Source: JBBRMU01 sp038230655 (lineage in GTDB: Bacteria; Patescibacteriota; Microgenomatia; UBA1406; GWC2-37-13). Taken from it: a DNA stretch of 11,617 bases. Below are positions 1 through 6,405 of the stretch, piece by piece. The notes beneath the pieces were generated by a model. That model saw only the letters and a list, made by a program, of their open reading frames with translations, made no database searches and was not told the origin of the DNA. A program made the position numbers and the translations under genes. The stretch covers positions 1-11,617 of the forward strand of contig JBBRMU010000029.1 of the NCBI GenBank assembly GCA_038230655.1, given 5' to 3'. Each line of letters opens with the position of its first letter. Position 1 is the stretch's first letter.

Positions 1-32
1 AAAACTTGGTGAGACTCTTTTGTAGGATCCAT
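1..32 (-). CDS. Start of an unidentified leftward gene (partial)
   Basis: An ATG at 32-30 opens a frame reading MDPTKESHQV that runs off the left edge. It is preceded by GGAG (39-36), only three bases from the ATG, and by a good promoter at 41-72, so a real gene start is likely. Ten residues are too few to name a function. The start faces away from the 5S rRNA gene, so the two form a divergent pair. Confidence 0.5.
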   Translation of the reverse strand, partial: MDPTKESHQV

Positions 33-40
33 TATCTCCA

Positions 41-72
41 ATTATATACCAACATAGACTTATTTTTGTCAA
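41..72 (-). promoter_or_regulatory. Leftward promoter of the gene at the left edge
   Basis: On the minus strand there is a perfect -35 TTGACA (72-67). A TATATA starts 18 bases further on (48-43), overlapping a TATAAT (46-41) at 20-base spacing. Transcription would begin near 34-36, at or just before the ATG at 32, so the message would be leaderless or nearly so. The -35 lies beside the -10 of the rightward 5S promoter, so the two promoters probably compete for polymerase. Confidence 0.5.
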
Positions 73-85
73 AGATAGGTATAAT
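55..85 (+). promoter_or_regulatory. rrf: Possible 5S rRNA promoter
   Basis: A perfect -10 TATAAT lies at 80-85. The best -35 is TAGACT at 55-60 (4 of 6 matches) with a long 19-base spacer, so the assignment rests on the -10. Transcription would start near 92 and give about 75 bases of 5' precursor before the 5S. Because the leftward gene begins at 32, a 5S transcript must start in this gap. Confidence 0.35.
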
Positions 86-167
86 GGTCCGTTACGTTAT
101 TCTGATGCGATAAGCTCCTGAAGAAAATAAGTTGCTATTTGGTCTACTGTAAATTATAATTATTACT

Positions 168-289
168 GCCTTGGTTACTAGAGCGACTTGGAACCACCCT
201 TTCCCATCCCGAACAAGGAAGTGAAACAGGTCAGCGCCGATGATACTCGCCGCAAATCGTGGTTGGGGAAACTAGGTCGTAGCCAGGGC
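168..289 (+). rRNA. rrf: 5S ribosomal RNA
   Basis: The stretch carries the hallmark 5S core CCCATCCCGAAC (202-213), followed by GGAAGTGAAAC, GCGCCGATGATACT and the helix ending AGGTCG. The terminal helix closes as GCCTTGG (168-174) with CCAGGGC (283-289), all seven pairs allowing one GU. This gives 122 bases, close to the usual 115-120. A run of six T (290-295) directly follows the closing helix and could end transcription. No 23S 3' end lies upstream: the 135 bases between the divergent gene and the 5S are unlike rRNA and hold no tRNA. The gene therefore looks like its own transcription unit. The ends are inferred from the helix and may differ by a base or two. Confidence 0.93.
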
Positions 290-297
290 TTTTTTAT

Positions 298-963
298 TCA
301 CAACCCCAGCGGAAAAGCTGAATTCTCCTTAGATTTGCTCTCTTTAAAAGTTACTATTTTTGGAACTATAAAACTACTATCTTTCACATCTTGCTTTTGA
401 CAGCTGTTAATTACATGCTGAAGAAACTCCTTTGAAGGCAGATTTTTGTCGGCTGTGGAATCAGAAAGCTGCAAAAAACCGAGTAAGCTATCAAGATTCA
501 GCTGCCCCAGCGATGAGAAAGACTCATAAATTTTTATATAAGATGAGATACCACACATTTTTTGACCTATACGTTTAGTTGGTTCCCATTTGTATGCACA
601 GTCACCATTCACCAAAATATTTTCTGAGTGATCTCCTCTTAGCTGAATATTTATATTTTCGTTTTTGATCATGACATTTGCAGAACTCAGTTTCTCACTA
701 TAAATACACATTAACGGTCCTTTCAGATCCAGTCTTATAGGAGGTTCTGTCGGAATTAGGGGCACTGGCGATGGAGTCACAGTAGGAGTTGCGGTGATGG
801 TTTTATCTGCCACAGTAATTTTTTGAGTAATATTAAAAAAAACAGCTAAGAGGACAATTATGACTGGGATAAGAATAACCGCTTTGGATGAGTAATGCAT
901 AATATCAAAGGCCTTGAATGTTTCGTTTGTTTGCATAGTATTAAAATAATGATGACTCCTCAT
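298..963 (-). CDS. Membrane-anchored Cys-containing protein, unknown function
   Basis: A 221-residue protein I do not recognise. It has a short cytoplasmic N-terminus, one membrane segment (about residues 28-45), a Pro/Thr linker (59-75, PTVTPSPVPLIPTEPP-like) and an outside domain of about 145 residues with four cysteines (86, 122, 137, 188) that could form two disulfides. The segment layout suggests an outward-facing anchored domain. The start overlaps the end of the DUF2130 gene by 23 bases, so the two are probably co-transcribed and translationally coupled. The ATG at 963 has only a weak CAGG seven bases upstream; ATGs at 936 and 900 are alternatives, and the last still leaves the whole membrane segment. 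The gene ends with TGA eight bases from the 5S rRNA, tail to tail, with no hairpin-plus-T terminator for its own strand. Confidence 0.75.
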   Translation of the reverse strand: MRSHHYFNTMQTNETFKAFDIMHYSSKAVILIPVIIVLLAVFFNITQKITVADKTITATPTVTPSPVPLIPTEPPIRLDLKGPLMCIYSEKLSSANVMIKNENINIQLRGDHSENILVNGDCAYKWEPTKRIGQKMCGISSYIKIYESFSSLGQLNLDSLLGFLQLSDSTADKNLPSKEFLQHVINSCQKQDVKDSSFIVPKIVTFKESKSKENSAFPLGL

Positions 964-2206
964 CTGTTAACCTGGGTATTTTATCAGGTATTAAATCTTC
1001 TTTCTCTTCTTCGAGCTCAAAACCTTTCACCTCTGGTAGCGACTTACCCATAATACTCTCTAAGTTTCCATACATGCCAGCAGTATTATCAATGACCCTC
1101 CTGATACTACTTTCCTGTTTTTCCCATTTTTTCTTAAACCACATCTTCTCTTTTTCAATATCAAGCTGCATAGAAGAAAACACCTCAATAATTGCCTCAA
1201 CTTTCTGCTTAAACTCTACACTTGTTAAGTACTCCCACATTACTTCCATCTTCTCTTTTTTTCCGACTGAGGCACTCTTGAGAGATGAGATATCAAGCAG
1301 ACTTTTTCTTAAAAGTGCTGCTACTCCAATTACTGATGGAAAGCTTCCAATCCATACACCATCTTTTAACCCGAAGACCTTATGTTCAGGAGGTAAAATC
1401 TCAGATATAAGGACTGCTATTTCTGCTTTTATTTCCCGCTGATCATTTTTTAGCTTTGGTATCCATTCATTACTCCATATCTTAGTTCTTTTAAGCTCCC
1501 AGACGATTGTGCCAGACCGTTCTCCAGTCCTGGTTTTTACAACATGAATCAGATCAGCACCAAATCTGCCTTTTGGGACCTCCTTAATTTCATCATATGG
1601 AAACTCTCTTTTCAGTAACTCTTCCACCTGAAGCTCTAGCACCTCTCCCTGAGACTGTTGAGAACCTTGTTCGAGCTTCCGTTTATAGTCCTCAACCATC
1701 TTCATGGCGTCGTTTATTTTTTTATCCTTATCTAGCAACTTTAACTGATATTCTTCGTCTGCTCTTTTTTGGGCTTCGGATCTAATTTTATCTTGTTCTT
1801 CGGATAGTTTTTTCTCCATCTCCATATTCTTCTGTTCCATCTCAGTTCTCATCTGTCTTACGAGTTTATTCGTTTCTAATACTTGTTCTTGTAAAGCCTG
1901 CTTTTCTTTTTTAAGCTCCTCACTTTCATTCTGAGTATCCCTTAGAGAAAGTTCCATTTCCTTTTTTATCCTTTCCTTCATCTGTGACTCCATTTCATGT
2001 TGAGTCTCTTCATATTTAGCTTCAAGCCGTTTTTTCTCCGTCTCACGCCAGTGCTCAGCTAATAAGCGCATTTTCCTCTTTTCTTCCTCAATGCGTTTTT
2101 CTGACTGTTCCCTTTCAAGTTTTATCTGCTCCTGCATCTGATGGGATAGGGCTTCAGTGATAGCAATGTTTTTTTTACAGTGGGGACAGATAATTTGGTT
2201 ATCCAT
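941..2206 (-). CDS. DUF2130 family protein, coiled coil plus nuclease-like domain
   Basis: 421 residues. A single zinc-ribbon-like CPHC (residues 7-10) starts the protein, with no second Cys pair. A highly charged coiled coil follows (about 22-180), then the conserved DUF2130 region (about 185-385). That region shows GE..E..VEELL (187-198), GADLI (216-220) and WELKRTK (236-242). The D218...E237-x-K239 arrangement resembles the active site of PD-(D/E)XK nucleases, and Q255 in KNDQREIK fits a downstream polar residue of that fold. The nuclease reading is inference; no biochemical role for the family is known to me. The acidic C-terminal tail (397-421) overlaps the next gene. A promoter with its -10 seven bases before the ATG sits just upstream, and no Shine-Dalgarno sequence is present, so translation is probably leaderless. 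The family assignment is firm; the function is not. Confidence 0.9.
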   Translation of the reverse strand: MDNQIICPHCKKNIAITEALSHQMQEQIKLEREQSEKRIEEEKRKMRLLAEHWRETEKKRLEAKYEETQHEMESQMKERIKKEMELSLRDTQNESEELKKEKQALQEQVLETNKLVRQMRTEMEQKNMEMEKKLSEEQDKIRSEAQKRADEEYQLKLLDKDKKINDAMKMVEDYKRKLEQGSQQSQGEVLELQVEELLKREFPYDEIKEVPKGRFGADLIHVVKTRTGERSGTIVWELKRTKIWSNEWIPKLKNDQREIKAEIAVLISEILPPEHKVFGLKDGVWIGSFPSVIGVAALLRKSLLDISSLKSASVGKKEKMEVMWEYLTSVEFKQKVEAIIEVFSSMQLDIEKEKMWFKKKWEKQESSIRRVIDNTAGMYGNLESIMGKSLPEVKGFELEEEKEDLIPDKIPRLTDEESSLF

Positions 2207-2213
2207 AAAGATA

Positions 2214-2243
2214 ATTATACTTCAACGAGGCTATGAATGTGAA
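2214..2243 (-). promoter_or_regulatory. Promoter of the DUF2130 operon (leaderless start)
   Basis: Minus strand TTCACA (2243-2238; 5 of 6 matches to TTGACA), an 18-base spacer, then a perfect TATAAT (2219-2214). Seven bases (TATCTTT) separate the -10 from the ATG at 2206, so the transcript would start on or next to the start codon. The promoter sits in the 54 bases between the YvlD-like gene and this gene, so the two can be expressed separately. Confidence 0.6.
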
Positions 2244-2260
2244 TAGTGTATCGACTACAG

Positions 2261-2596
2261 CTACTTAGTAAATGAATTGAAGACTGAGTTAACTATCGAT
2301 AAAACGATACTAAATAAAAGCGCCCAGAGGAAATTGTCGACGTGAAATCCAGGAACAACAAAGCTGACTAAAAGCACTATAACTGCATTAATGACGAAGG
2401 TAAACAAACCGAGGGTCATGAGATTAATCGGAAGGGTAAGGAGGGTTAAAATCGGTTTAAGGACCATATTTGCTACCCCTAGGACTACTGCTACAAGTAA
2501 ATCTGTGAGGTAGTCTTTTACAGTAACACCGCTGAGTATCTGATCTGTAACAAACACCGCTGCTCCATTTAGCAACAAACGCAGAATTATCTTCAT
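2261..2596 (-). CDS. YvlD-like small membrane protein (phage holin 4 superfamily)
   Basis: 111 residues starting at the ATG at 2596. A longer frame opens at 2698, but its first 34 residues are atypical and the family's usual start (MKIILRLLLNGAA) matches residue 35 of that frame. The protein is mostly four hydrophobic helices (about 3-20, 31-50, 60-80 and 87-106). It carries the family signature LKPIL.LLTLPINLMTLGLFTFVINA (46-71) and VPGFHVDNF (81-89). Pfam groups these proteins with 'phage holin family 4', but in bacteria such as Bacillus YvlD they are chromosomal membrane proteins often tied to envelope stress; nothing here suggests a prophage. Ends with TAG. There is no Shine-Dalgarno sequence; a TATTTT hexamer lies six bases before the ATG. 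Confidence 0.88.
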   Translation of the reverse strand: MKIILRLLLNGAAVFVTDQILSGVTVKDYLTDLLVAVVLGVANMVLKPILTLLTLPINLMTLGLFTFVINAVIVLLVSFVVPGFHVDNFLWALLFSIVLSIVNSVFNSFTK

Positions 2597-2602
2597 AGTT
2601 AT

Positions 2603-2631
2603 AAAATAACAATAAGTATCGATAAAATCAA
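2603..2631 (-). promoter_or_regulatory. Possible promoter of the YvlD-like gene
   Basis: Minus strand TTGATT (2631-2626), 17 bases, TATTTT (2608-2603), then six bases to the ATG at 2596. Both boxes are 4 of 6 matches in AT-rich sequence, so the call is weak. It does fit the correct spacing and the start-proximal pattern seen at neighbouring genes, and it supports the downstream ATG as the true start. Confidence 0.3.
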
Positions 2632-2701
2632 GTAGTAATGATGAAATGCTGCTGTTGAATACTTCAAAAGTAAACGGCTGTAGGTTTGTCAAGTGCAAAA
2701 T

Positions 2702-2738
2702 TTACCTATTCTTACCTGGCTCTTACATAAAGTTTACG
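2702..2738 (+). promoter_or_regulatory. 11-base tandem repeats, likely response-regulator site
   Basis: TTAC occurs at 2702, 2712, 2723 and 2734; the last three are spaced exactly 11 bases, in the units TCTTACCTGGC, TCTTACATAAA and GTTTACGATTT. Tandem half-sites at an 11-base period are typical of OmpR/PhoB-family regulators. The complement reads TGTAAG and CGTAAA with five-base gaps, close to the WalR box. The last unit overlaps the -35 position of the promoter at 2758-2763, where an activator would be expected. Confidence 0.5.
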
Positions 2739-2763
2739 ATTTACTTAAAAACCGTGGTATACT
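2733..2763 (+). promoter_or_regulatory. Extended -10 promoter of the 28-residue gene
   Basis: TATACT (2758-2763) is preceded by TGG (2755-2757), an extended -10. The -35 is poor: TTTACG (2733-2738) at a 19-base spacing. It overlaps the last TTAC repeat, which would fit an activator-dependent promoter. Seven bases (GAAAATT) separate the -10 from the ATG at 2771, giving a leaderless start with the same spacing as the DUF2130 promoter. Confidence 0.5.
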
Positions 2764-2770
2764 GAAAATT

Positions 2771-2857
2771 ATGTTATACGCTCTAACTGTCTTTTTTACA
2801 TCTTTTTTCTTTGTTGTAGGAGTCAAGAAACTTCTTGCTTACATTGAGAATAAGTAA
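2771..2857 (+). CDS. Predicted 28-residue single-span membrane protein
   Basis: A short rightward frame (ATG 2771, TAA 2855-2857) between two leftward genes. It encodes 28 residues: a hydrophobic helix (about residues 2-18, rich in Phe and Val, ending VVGV) followed by a basic/amphipathic tail (KKLLAYIENK). I do not recognise it. The case for a real gene is the extended -10 (TGGTATACT) exactly seven bases before the ATG, the 11-base repeat array upstream, and a composition that makes a sensible small membrane protein. Against it, 28 codons can occur by chance and there is no Shine-Dalgarno sequence. If real, it is a leaderless small protein sharing a regulatory motif with the cell-wall genes to the right. 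Confidence 0.5.
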   Translation: MLYALTVFFTSFFFVVGVKKLLAYIENK

Positions 2858-2939
2858 CTATAATCCGGTATTATCATAATCATAACCTTTGAATGGTTGT
2901 ATTACGATATATTTTTTTAACAACTTAGCTAGGTTTTCC

Positions 2940-3866
2940 TCAGCTTTGCATCTTTTTACTATTCCTTCGCTTTTTGACTAGATATATTATTAGTAGGACT
3001 GGCACCCAGATGACTGCATAAACTGTAAGCCAGATAATAAGCGTTCCCAACTTCTGTACTGAAGAAATAACTGATCGTACAGCTTCCTTGAATATTACAG
3101 ATGGTCTCCATGACTCAGTCGGAGCATAAGGAAGAGCAAGTTCATCAGTTGAAAGATAAAGTGTAACCTTGGTGAGATTCGTATTCTGTTCTAGATATTT
3201 TTGTTGTCCTTTAATTTGATCGATTTGGCTTTGCAAGTTAATAATCTGCTGCTGCACCGAAACAATATCCTGAACTGTTGTGGCTTTGTTCAAAATATCT
3301 TCGAATTTCCTCTTGGTCGTATTTAGAGTCTCAAGTCGGGCATCATTATCTACATATTGATCTGTTACGTCTTCACCTTGTAAATTTTCTGAAACAACTT
3401 TAATGGCAAGACCACGGAAGTAGTCAAGAGCATCATTTAACTTGCTTGAAGGGATGCGAATAGTTACGGTTGCAGATGCTGCATCCTGAGGATTACTCAG
3501 AATTGAGTCAACCATATACCCACCAATCACTTTGGCCTTATTTATTACTAACTTTTGAGTTGATAAAACGTCACTCACCATAAGAGACAAATTTGAGTTA
3601 CTGACTACCATACGGTTGGCACCAGATTGTATTGCCATATCCTGAGGCATTGCCGAACCGTTTAAAGCACCGGAGACCGGGAGTGAAATCTTACTTAATG
3701 ACATCCCCGCACCTTCATTTGCGTAACTATCAGTCCTTAGTAGACTTGGTGAAGAATAGTAGCCAGAGCCGAACAAATTATTCTTAAGGATAAACCCCAC
3801 AATTATTAGCAGTAATATAGTTGCTAATTTATTTCCTTTAATCCACTCTCTAATCCGAAGTATCAT
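2940..3866 (-). CDS. DUF4349 membrane protein with coiled coil
   Basis: 308 residues, full length for the family. An N-terminal membrane anchor (about 12-29) is followed by a Ser/Gly-rich linker (33-85). A globular extracytoplasmic part follows (86-165), containing the family patterns GGYMVDS (115-121) and TVTIRIPSSKLNDAL (133-147). Next come the hallmark EDVTDQYVDNDARLETL (165-181) and a coiled coil (about 172-230), then a second membrane helix (about 272-296) ending in a basic KKRRNSKK tail. This topology puts the coiled coil outside the cell, held at both ends in the membrane. The role of DUF4349 is not established; envelope sensing or scaffolding would be a guess. It ends with TGA. There is no Shine-Dalgarno sequence. 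It sits just downstream of the PBP terminator with its own promoter. Confidence 0.9.
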   Translation of the reverse strand: MILRIREWIKGNKLATILLLIIVGFILKNNLFGSGYYSSPSLLRTDSYANEGAGMSLSKISLPVSGALNGSAMPQDMAIQSGANRMVVSNSNLSLMVSDVLSTQKLVINKAKVIGGYMVDSILSNPQDAASATVTIRIPSSKLNDALDYFRGLAIKVVSENLQGEDVTDQYVDNDARLETLNTTKRKFEDILNKATTVQDIVSVQQQIINLQSQIDQIKGQQKYLEQNTNLTKVTLYLSTDELALPYAPTESWRPSVIFKEAVRSVISSVQKLGTLIIWLTVYAVIWVPVLLIIYLVKKRRNSKKMQS

Positions 3867-3872
3867 ATAAAA

Positions 3873-3900
3873 ACATTAGCTGTTTTTTTGTCTTTGTCAA
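3873..3900 (-). promoter_or_regulatory. Promoter of the DUF4349 gene
   Basis: A perfect minus-strand -35 TTGACA (3900-3895) is followed 16 bases later by TAATGT (3878-3873), a weak -10, and six bases later by the ATG at 3866. The -35 match is strong; the poor -10 lowers confidence. The rest of the 183-base gap to the PBP gene (3901-4020) shows nothing else I can support. Confidence 0.4.
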
Positions 3901-4020
3901 GATAATAAATATTAGTTAGAAGTATAAGTCGATGGTGTAGGAGTCTGTCCACTATCATTTAGAGAGTATCTCAAATATATTCTTTTATAGTTGCTGTCAA
4001 ATGGAACTATAGCTAGCGAT

Positions 4021-4059
4021 AAAAAAAGTTCATAACTACGAATTAGTGATTAATGAACT
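4021..4059 (-). terminator. Rho-independent terminator of the PBP gene
   Basis: On the minus strand, ATGAACT pairs with AGTTCAT (7 pairs, 4059-4053 with 4033-4027; the strand order is reversed but the arms are perfect). Inside, ACTA (4035-4038) pairs with TAGT (4044-4047) around a five-base loop. A run of seven T (4027-4021, + strand A7) follows the stem directly. The PBP stop codon (4052-4050) lies inside the hairpin, so the stem starts within the last codons. Stem is AT-rich, hence not very stable. Confidence 0.6.
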
Positions 4060-6302
4060 AGCTTAGCCGGTTGGGAAGACGTAATAGTAATACTTGGCGG
4101 AGCAATCGAGGAGGTTGGCGTTATAGTAATAGTTATAGGAGCTCCGGTTGGAGAAGTCGCTATAAGTGTTGGTGCCGGCGTTTCCCCTCTTGTCGGGGCT
4201 GGGGAGGGAAATTGCGTAGGAGTACTTCCATCTCCTCCTCCAGGTGTTGGACTGACAGTTGGTGAGACTGATGGTGTAAGGCTTTCTGCAGTACACGAGG
4301 TTGGTTCAGTTCCTTTAATAAAGTTTTCTGTCTGAATAACAACAGTTGGCTTATCCTTTTTCTCGTCTTTATTATCTTTGTTATCTTTGTCGGAGTTTGT
4401 TTTATAAGTACATAGTGAAACATTTACAACCCCATCAGGTTTTATAAAAGTCTCTTTCGGAAGCTCAGTTTCAAAATGATCCATCAAAGTTCTCCAGATG
4501 GGAGCTGGACCAAGGGCTCCTGCAATATTGTCCATCGACCTGTGATCATTATTTCCGACCCATACTCCAACTGCAAGGTTTGGCAGATACCCTAAAGTTA
4601 GAGCATCTGTATAGTTTTCTGTTGTACCTGTTTTAACAGCTGCGTTATACCTGTTTGAGAGAGCATTACCAAACGTTTCCTGTTTTGCTCCATTATCAGA
4701 TAAGATTGAAGAAAGAATATAGGCGACACTCTCATCTATAACCTGATCCGAGTTATGGGGAGCCGAGTAAATTATATTATTCTGCTTATCTTTAATCTCA
4801 AGAATAGTCGTTATATCATTTCTTTTTCCATAATTCGCAAATGTTGCATACACATTTGTCATTTCAACGAGAGGTACTTCACCAGAACCCAACACAAGAG
4901 AGTAGCCGTAATTTGAAGCATCACTCCCTAGAGTAGTAATTCCTAGCTGCTTTGACCATCCGAGAACATCATCAACTCCTACCTTTGACATTACTTCTAC
5001 CGCTGGTATATTTAAAGAGTTTGCCAAAGCTCTTCTCAAAGTCATATCGCCACGAGTCTTATGATCATAATCTTGAGGGTTATAAGTACCACCAAATGTA
5101 GTCGGTGTATCATGAAGGATTGTGCCGGGTGTTATAATTCTTTTTTGAAGCGCATCCGTATACACAATAGGTTTGAATGATGAACCAGGCTGTCGCGGAG
5201 ACGTCGCCATATTCACCTTTCCAAAAGACGTATCATACCAGTCTTTACTTCCCACCAATGCTCTAATCTCTCCCGTTTTAGGATCAATGATGACGGCTGC
5301 ACCATTTGAGACTTTATTTCTTTCAAGCTTATCTACACCATCAGTAAGCGTTTTTTCAGTATATTCCTGCCAATCTTTATCCAGTGAAGTCTTAACTTTA
5401 AATCCTGAGCGTGTTATCTGTTCTTCCCCATATTTCTTTATAAGTTCATCACGTACCATAAGAGCATAGTGAGGTGCCAAGGAGTTAATCGTCTCCTTTG
5501 TAGGGTTGTATTTAAGCTGTTCCTGCACCGCTTTAGAGTACAAAACATTCGAAATATATCCTTGGTCAAGCATATCTTTCAAAACAAGAAGCTGTCTCGA
5601 CTTAGCTTTCCGGGCATCTCCTGAGATTGGAGAGTAAGTTGTTGGAGATGGTAGTAAACCAGCCAGCATTGCGGACTCGGCAAGTGTTAGCTCTTTAGCA
5701 GGTTTTCCAAAATAGACCTGGGAGGCCTCCCCAACACCGAAAGCTCCTTCTCCAAAATAAACAGAGTTAAGATACATCTCGAGAATTTCTTTCTTAGTAA
5801 ACTTTCTTTCAATTTCTTCTGCAAGCACAACTTCCTGATACTTTCTTGCATAACTCTTCTTAGAACTTAATATAGAGTTTTTGACAAGCTGCTGAGTCAG
5901 TGTCGATCCACCCTGCGAGATACTTCCCTTTGAGAAGTTTGCAATGAAGGCTCTCAAAATAGACTTGAATGAAAACCCCGGATGGGTATAAAAATCTCGA
6001 TCTTCCACAGCGACAACTGATTCTTGAAGAAATGGAGCAATATCTGCTAAGGGTACAAATAACTTATTTTTTGCTTGATAAAAAGAAAAGAAAGGATGAT
6101 TATTCCTGTCGAGAAGGATTACACCACTATCATTCCTGTTCATGATAGTTTCTTTACTCGTCAGATCTGGAGCAAAGTAAAAGTATGTCAAGAATGGTAA
6201 CAAGACAAAAAAACAGACAAAACCCAAAATGAGTGTTAAAATAAACCGTTTCTGTTTAGTCCGATAAAACTTAGCGTCTTTTGCGATATGGTCTTTGCTC
6301 AT
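4050..6302 (-). CDS. Class A penicillin-binding protein (GT51 + transpeptidase)
   Basis: 750 residues, a bifunctional peptidoglycan synthase. One membrane anchor (about 19-43) precedes the GT51 glycosyltransferase domain (about 60-230): EDRDFYTHPG (100-109, catalytic E100), GGSTLTQQLVKN (131-142), RKYQEVVLAEEIE (153-165) and EILEMYLNSVYFGEGAFGV (172-190). The transpeptidase domain (about 330-615) has SSFK (374-377, nucleophile S374), SLN (429-431) and KTG (557-559), all intact. These polymerise lipid II into glycan strands and cross-link stem peptides outside the membrane. A Lys/Asp run (636-651) and a Pro/Ser/Thr tail of about 75 residues (676-750) follow; the tail is low complexity and may span the wall. 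No Shine-Dalgarno sequence; a TAATAT hexamer ends six bases before the ATG. It lies 103 bases after the carboxypeptidase gene and ends in its own terminator. Confidence 0.97.
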   Translation of the reverse strand: MSKDHIAKDAKFYRTKQKRFILTLILGFVCFFVLLPFLTYFYFAPDLTSKETIMNRNDSGVILLDRNNHPFFSFYQAKNKLFVPLADIAPFLQESVVAVEDRDFYTHPGFSFKSILRAFIANFSKGSISQGGSTLTQQLVKNSILSSKKSYARKYQEVVLAEEIERKFTKKEILEMYLNSVYFGEGAFGVGEASQVYFGKPAKELTLAESAMLAGLLPSPTTYSPISGDARKAKSRQLLVLKDMLDQGYISNVLYSKAVQEQLKYNPTKETINSLAPHYALMVRDELIKKYGEEQITRSGFKVKTSLDKDWQEYTEKTLTDGVDKLERNKVSNGAAVIIDPKTGEIRALVGSKDWYDTSFGKVNMATSPRQPGSSFKPIVYTDALQKRIITPGTILHDTPTTFGGTYNPQDYDHKTRGDMTLRRALANSLNIPAVEVMSKVGVDDVLGWSKQLGITTLGSDASNYGYSLVLGSGEVPLVEMTNVYATFANYGKRNDITTILEIKDKQNNIIYSAPHNSDQVIDESVAYILSSILSDNGAKQETFGNALSNRYNAAVKTGTTENYTDALTLGYLPNLAVGVWVGNNDHRSMDNIAGALGPAPIWRTLMDHFETELPKETFIKPDGVVNVSLCTYKTNSDKDNKDNKDEKKDKPTVVIQTENFIKGTEPTSCTAESLTPSVSPTVSPTPGGGDGSTPTQFPSPAPTRGETPAPTLIATSPTGAPITITITPTSSIAPPSITITSSQPAKLVH

Positions 6303-6345
6303 ATAATAATATTACAACAACCCACCGATAACTGCTGGTACTAGT

Positions 6346-6401
6346 AGAATACATACTTCATATCTATAAAGAGTAAGAGGAGTGAAAAGATTGAGTAAGA
6401 A
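6346..6401 (-). promoter_or_regulatory. 11-base repeats and possible -10 upstream of the PBP gene
   Basis: Minus strand TTCTTAC (6401-6395) and CTCTTAC (6379-6373) are 22 bases apart, with a degenerate middle unit TCTTTTC (6390-6384) at 11. This matches the TTCTTAC arrays seen elsewhere in the window. A TATTCT hexamer (6351-6346) starts 25 bases after the last TTAC, nearly the distance seen upstream of the 28-residue gene (24). Transcription from it would leave a leader of about 37 bases before the PBP ATG. The middle unit and missing -35 make this less certain than the GH18 array. Confidence 0.4.
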
Positions 6402-6405
6402 GCCA

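Noticed and set aside
188..400. Rightward 70-residue open frame across the 5S gene
   Set aside because: It lies over the 5S rRNA and the end of the leftward 221-residue gene; composition is not protein-like and no start signal is present.
2261..2596. Phage holin indicating a prophage
   Set aside because: The Pfam name is historical; no other phage gene is present and the sequence fits chromosomal YvlD-like proteins.
2597..2698. 34-residue N-terminal extension of the YvlD-like protein
   Set aside because: Family members start at MKIIL; the extension is not hydrophobic in the family pattern and a -10-like box sits before the downstream ATG.
2882..2918. Hairpin ATAACC/GGTTGT and T7 run as a terminator for the 28-residue gene
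   Set aside because: Eleven bases separate the stem from the T run and the stem has only six pairs, so it does not fit an intrinsic terminator well.
4063..4423. Three overlapping open frames in the PBP tail region
   Set aside because: They are shadows of the low-complexity Pro/Ser/Thr-coding sequence.
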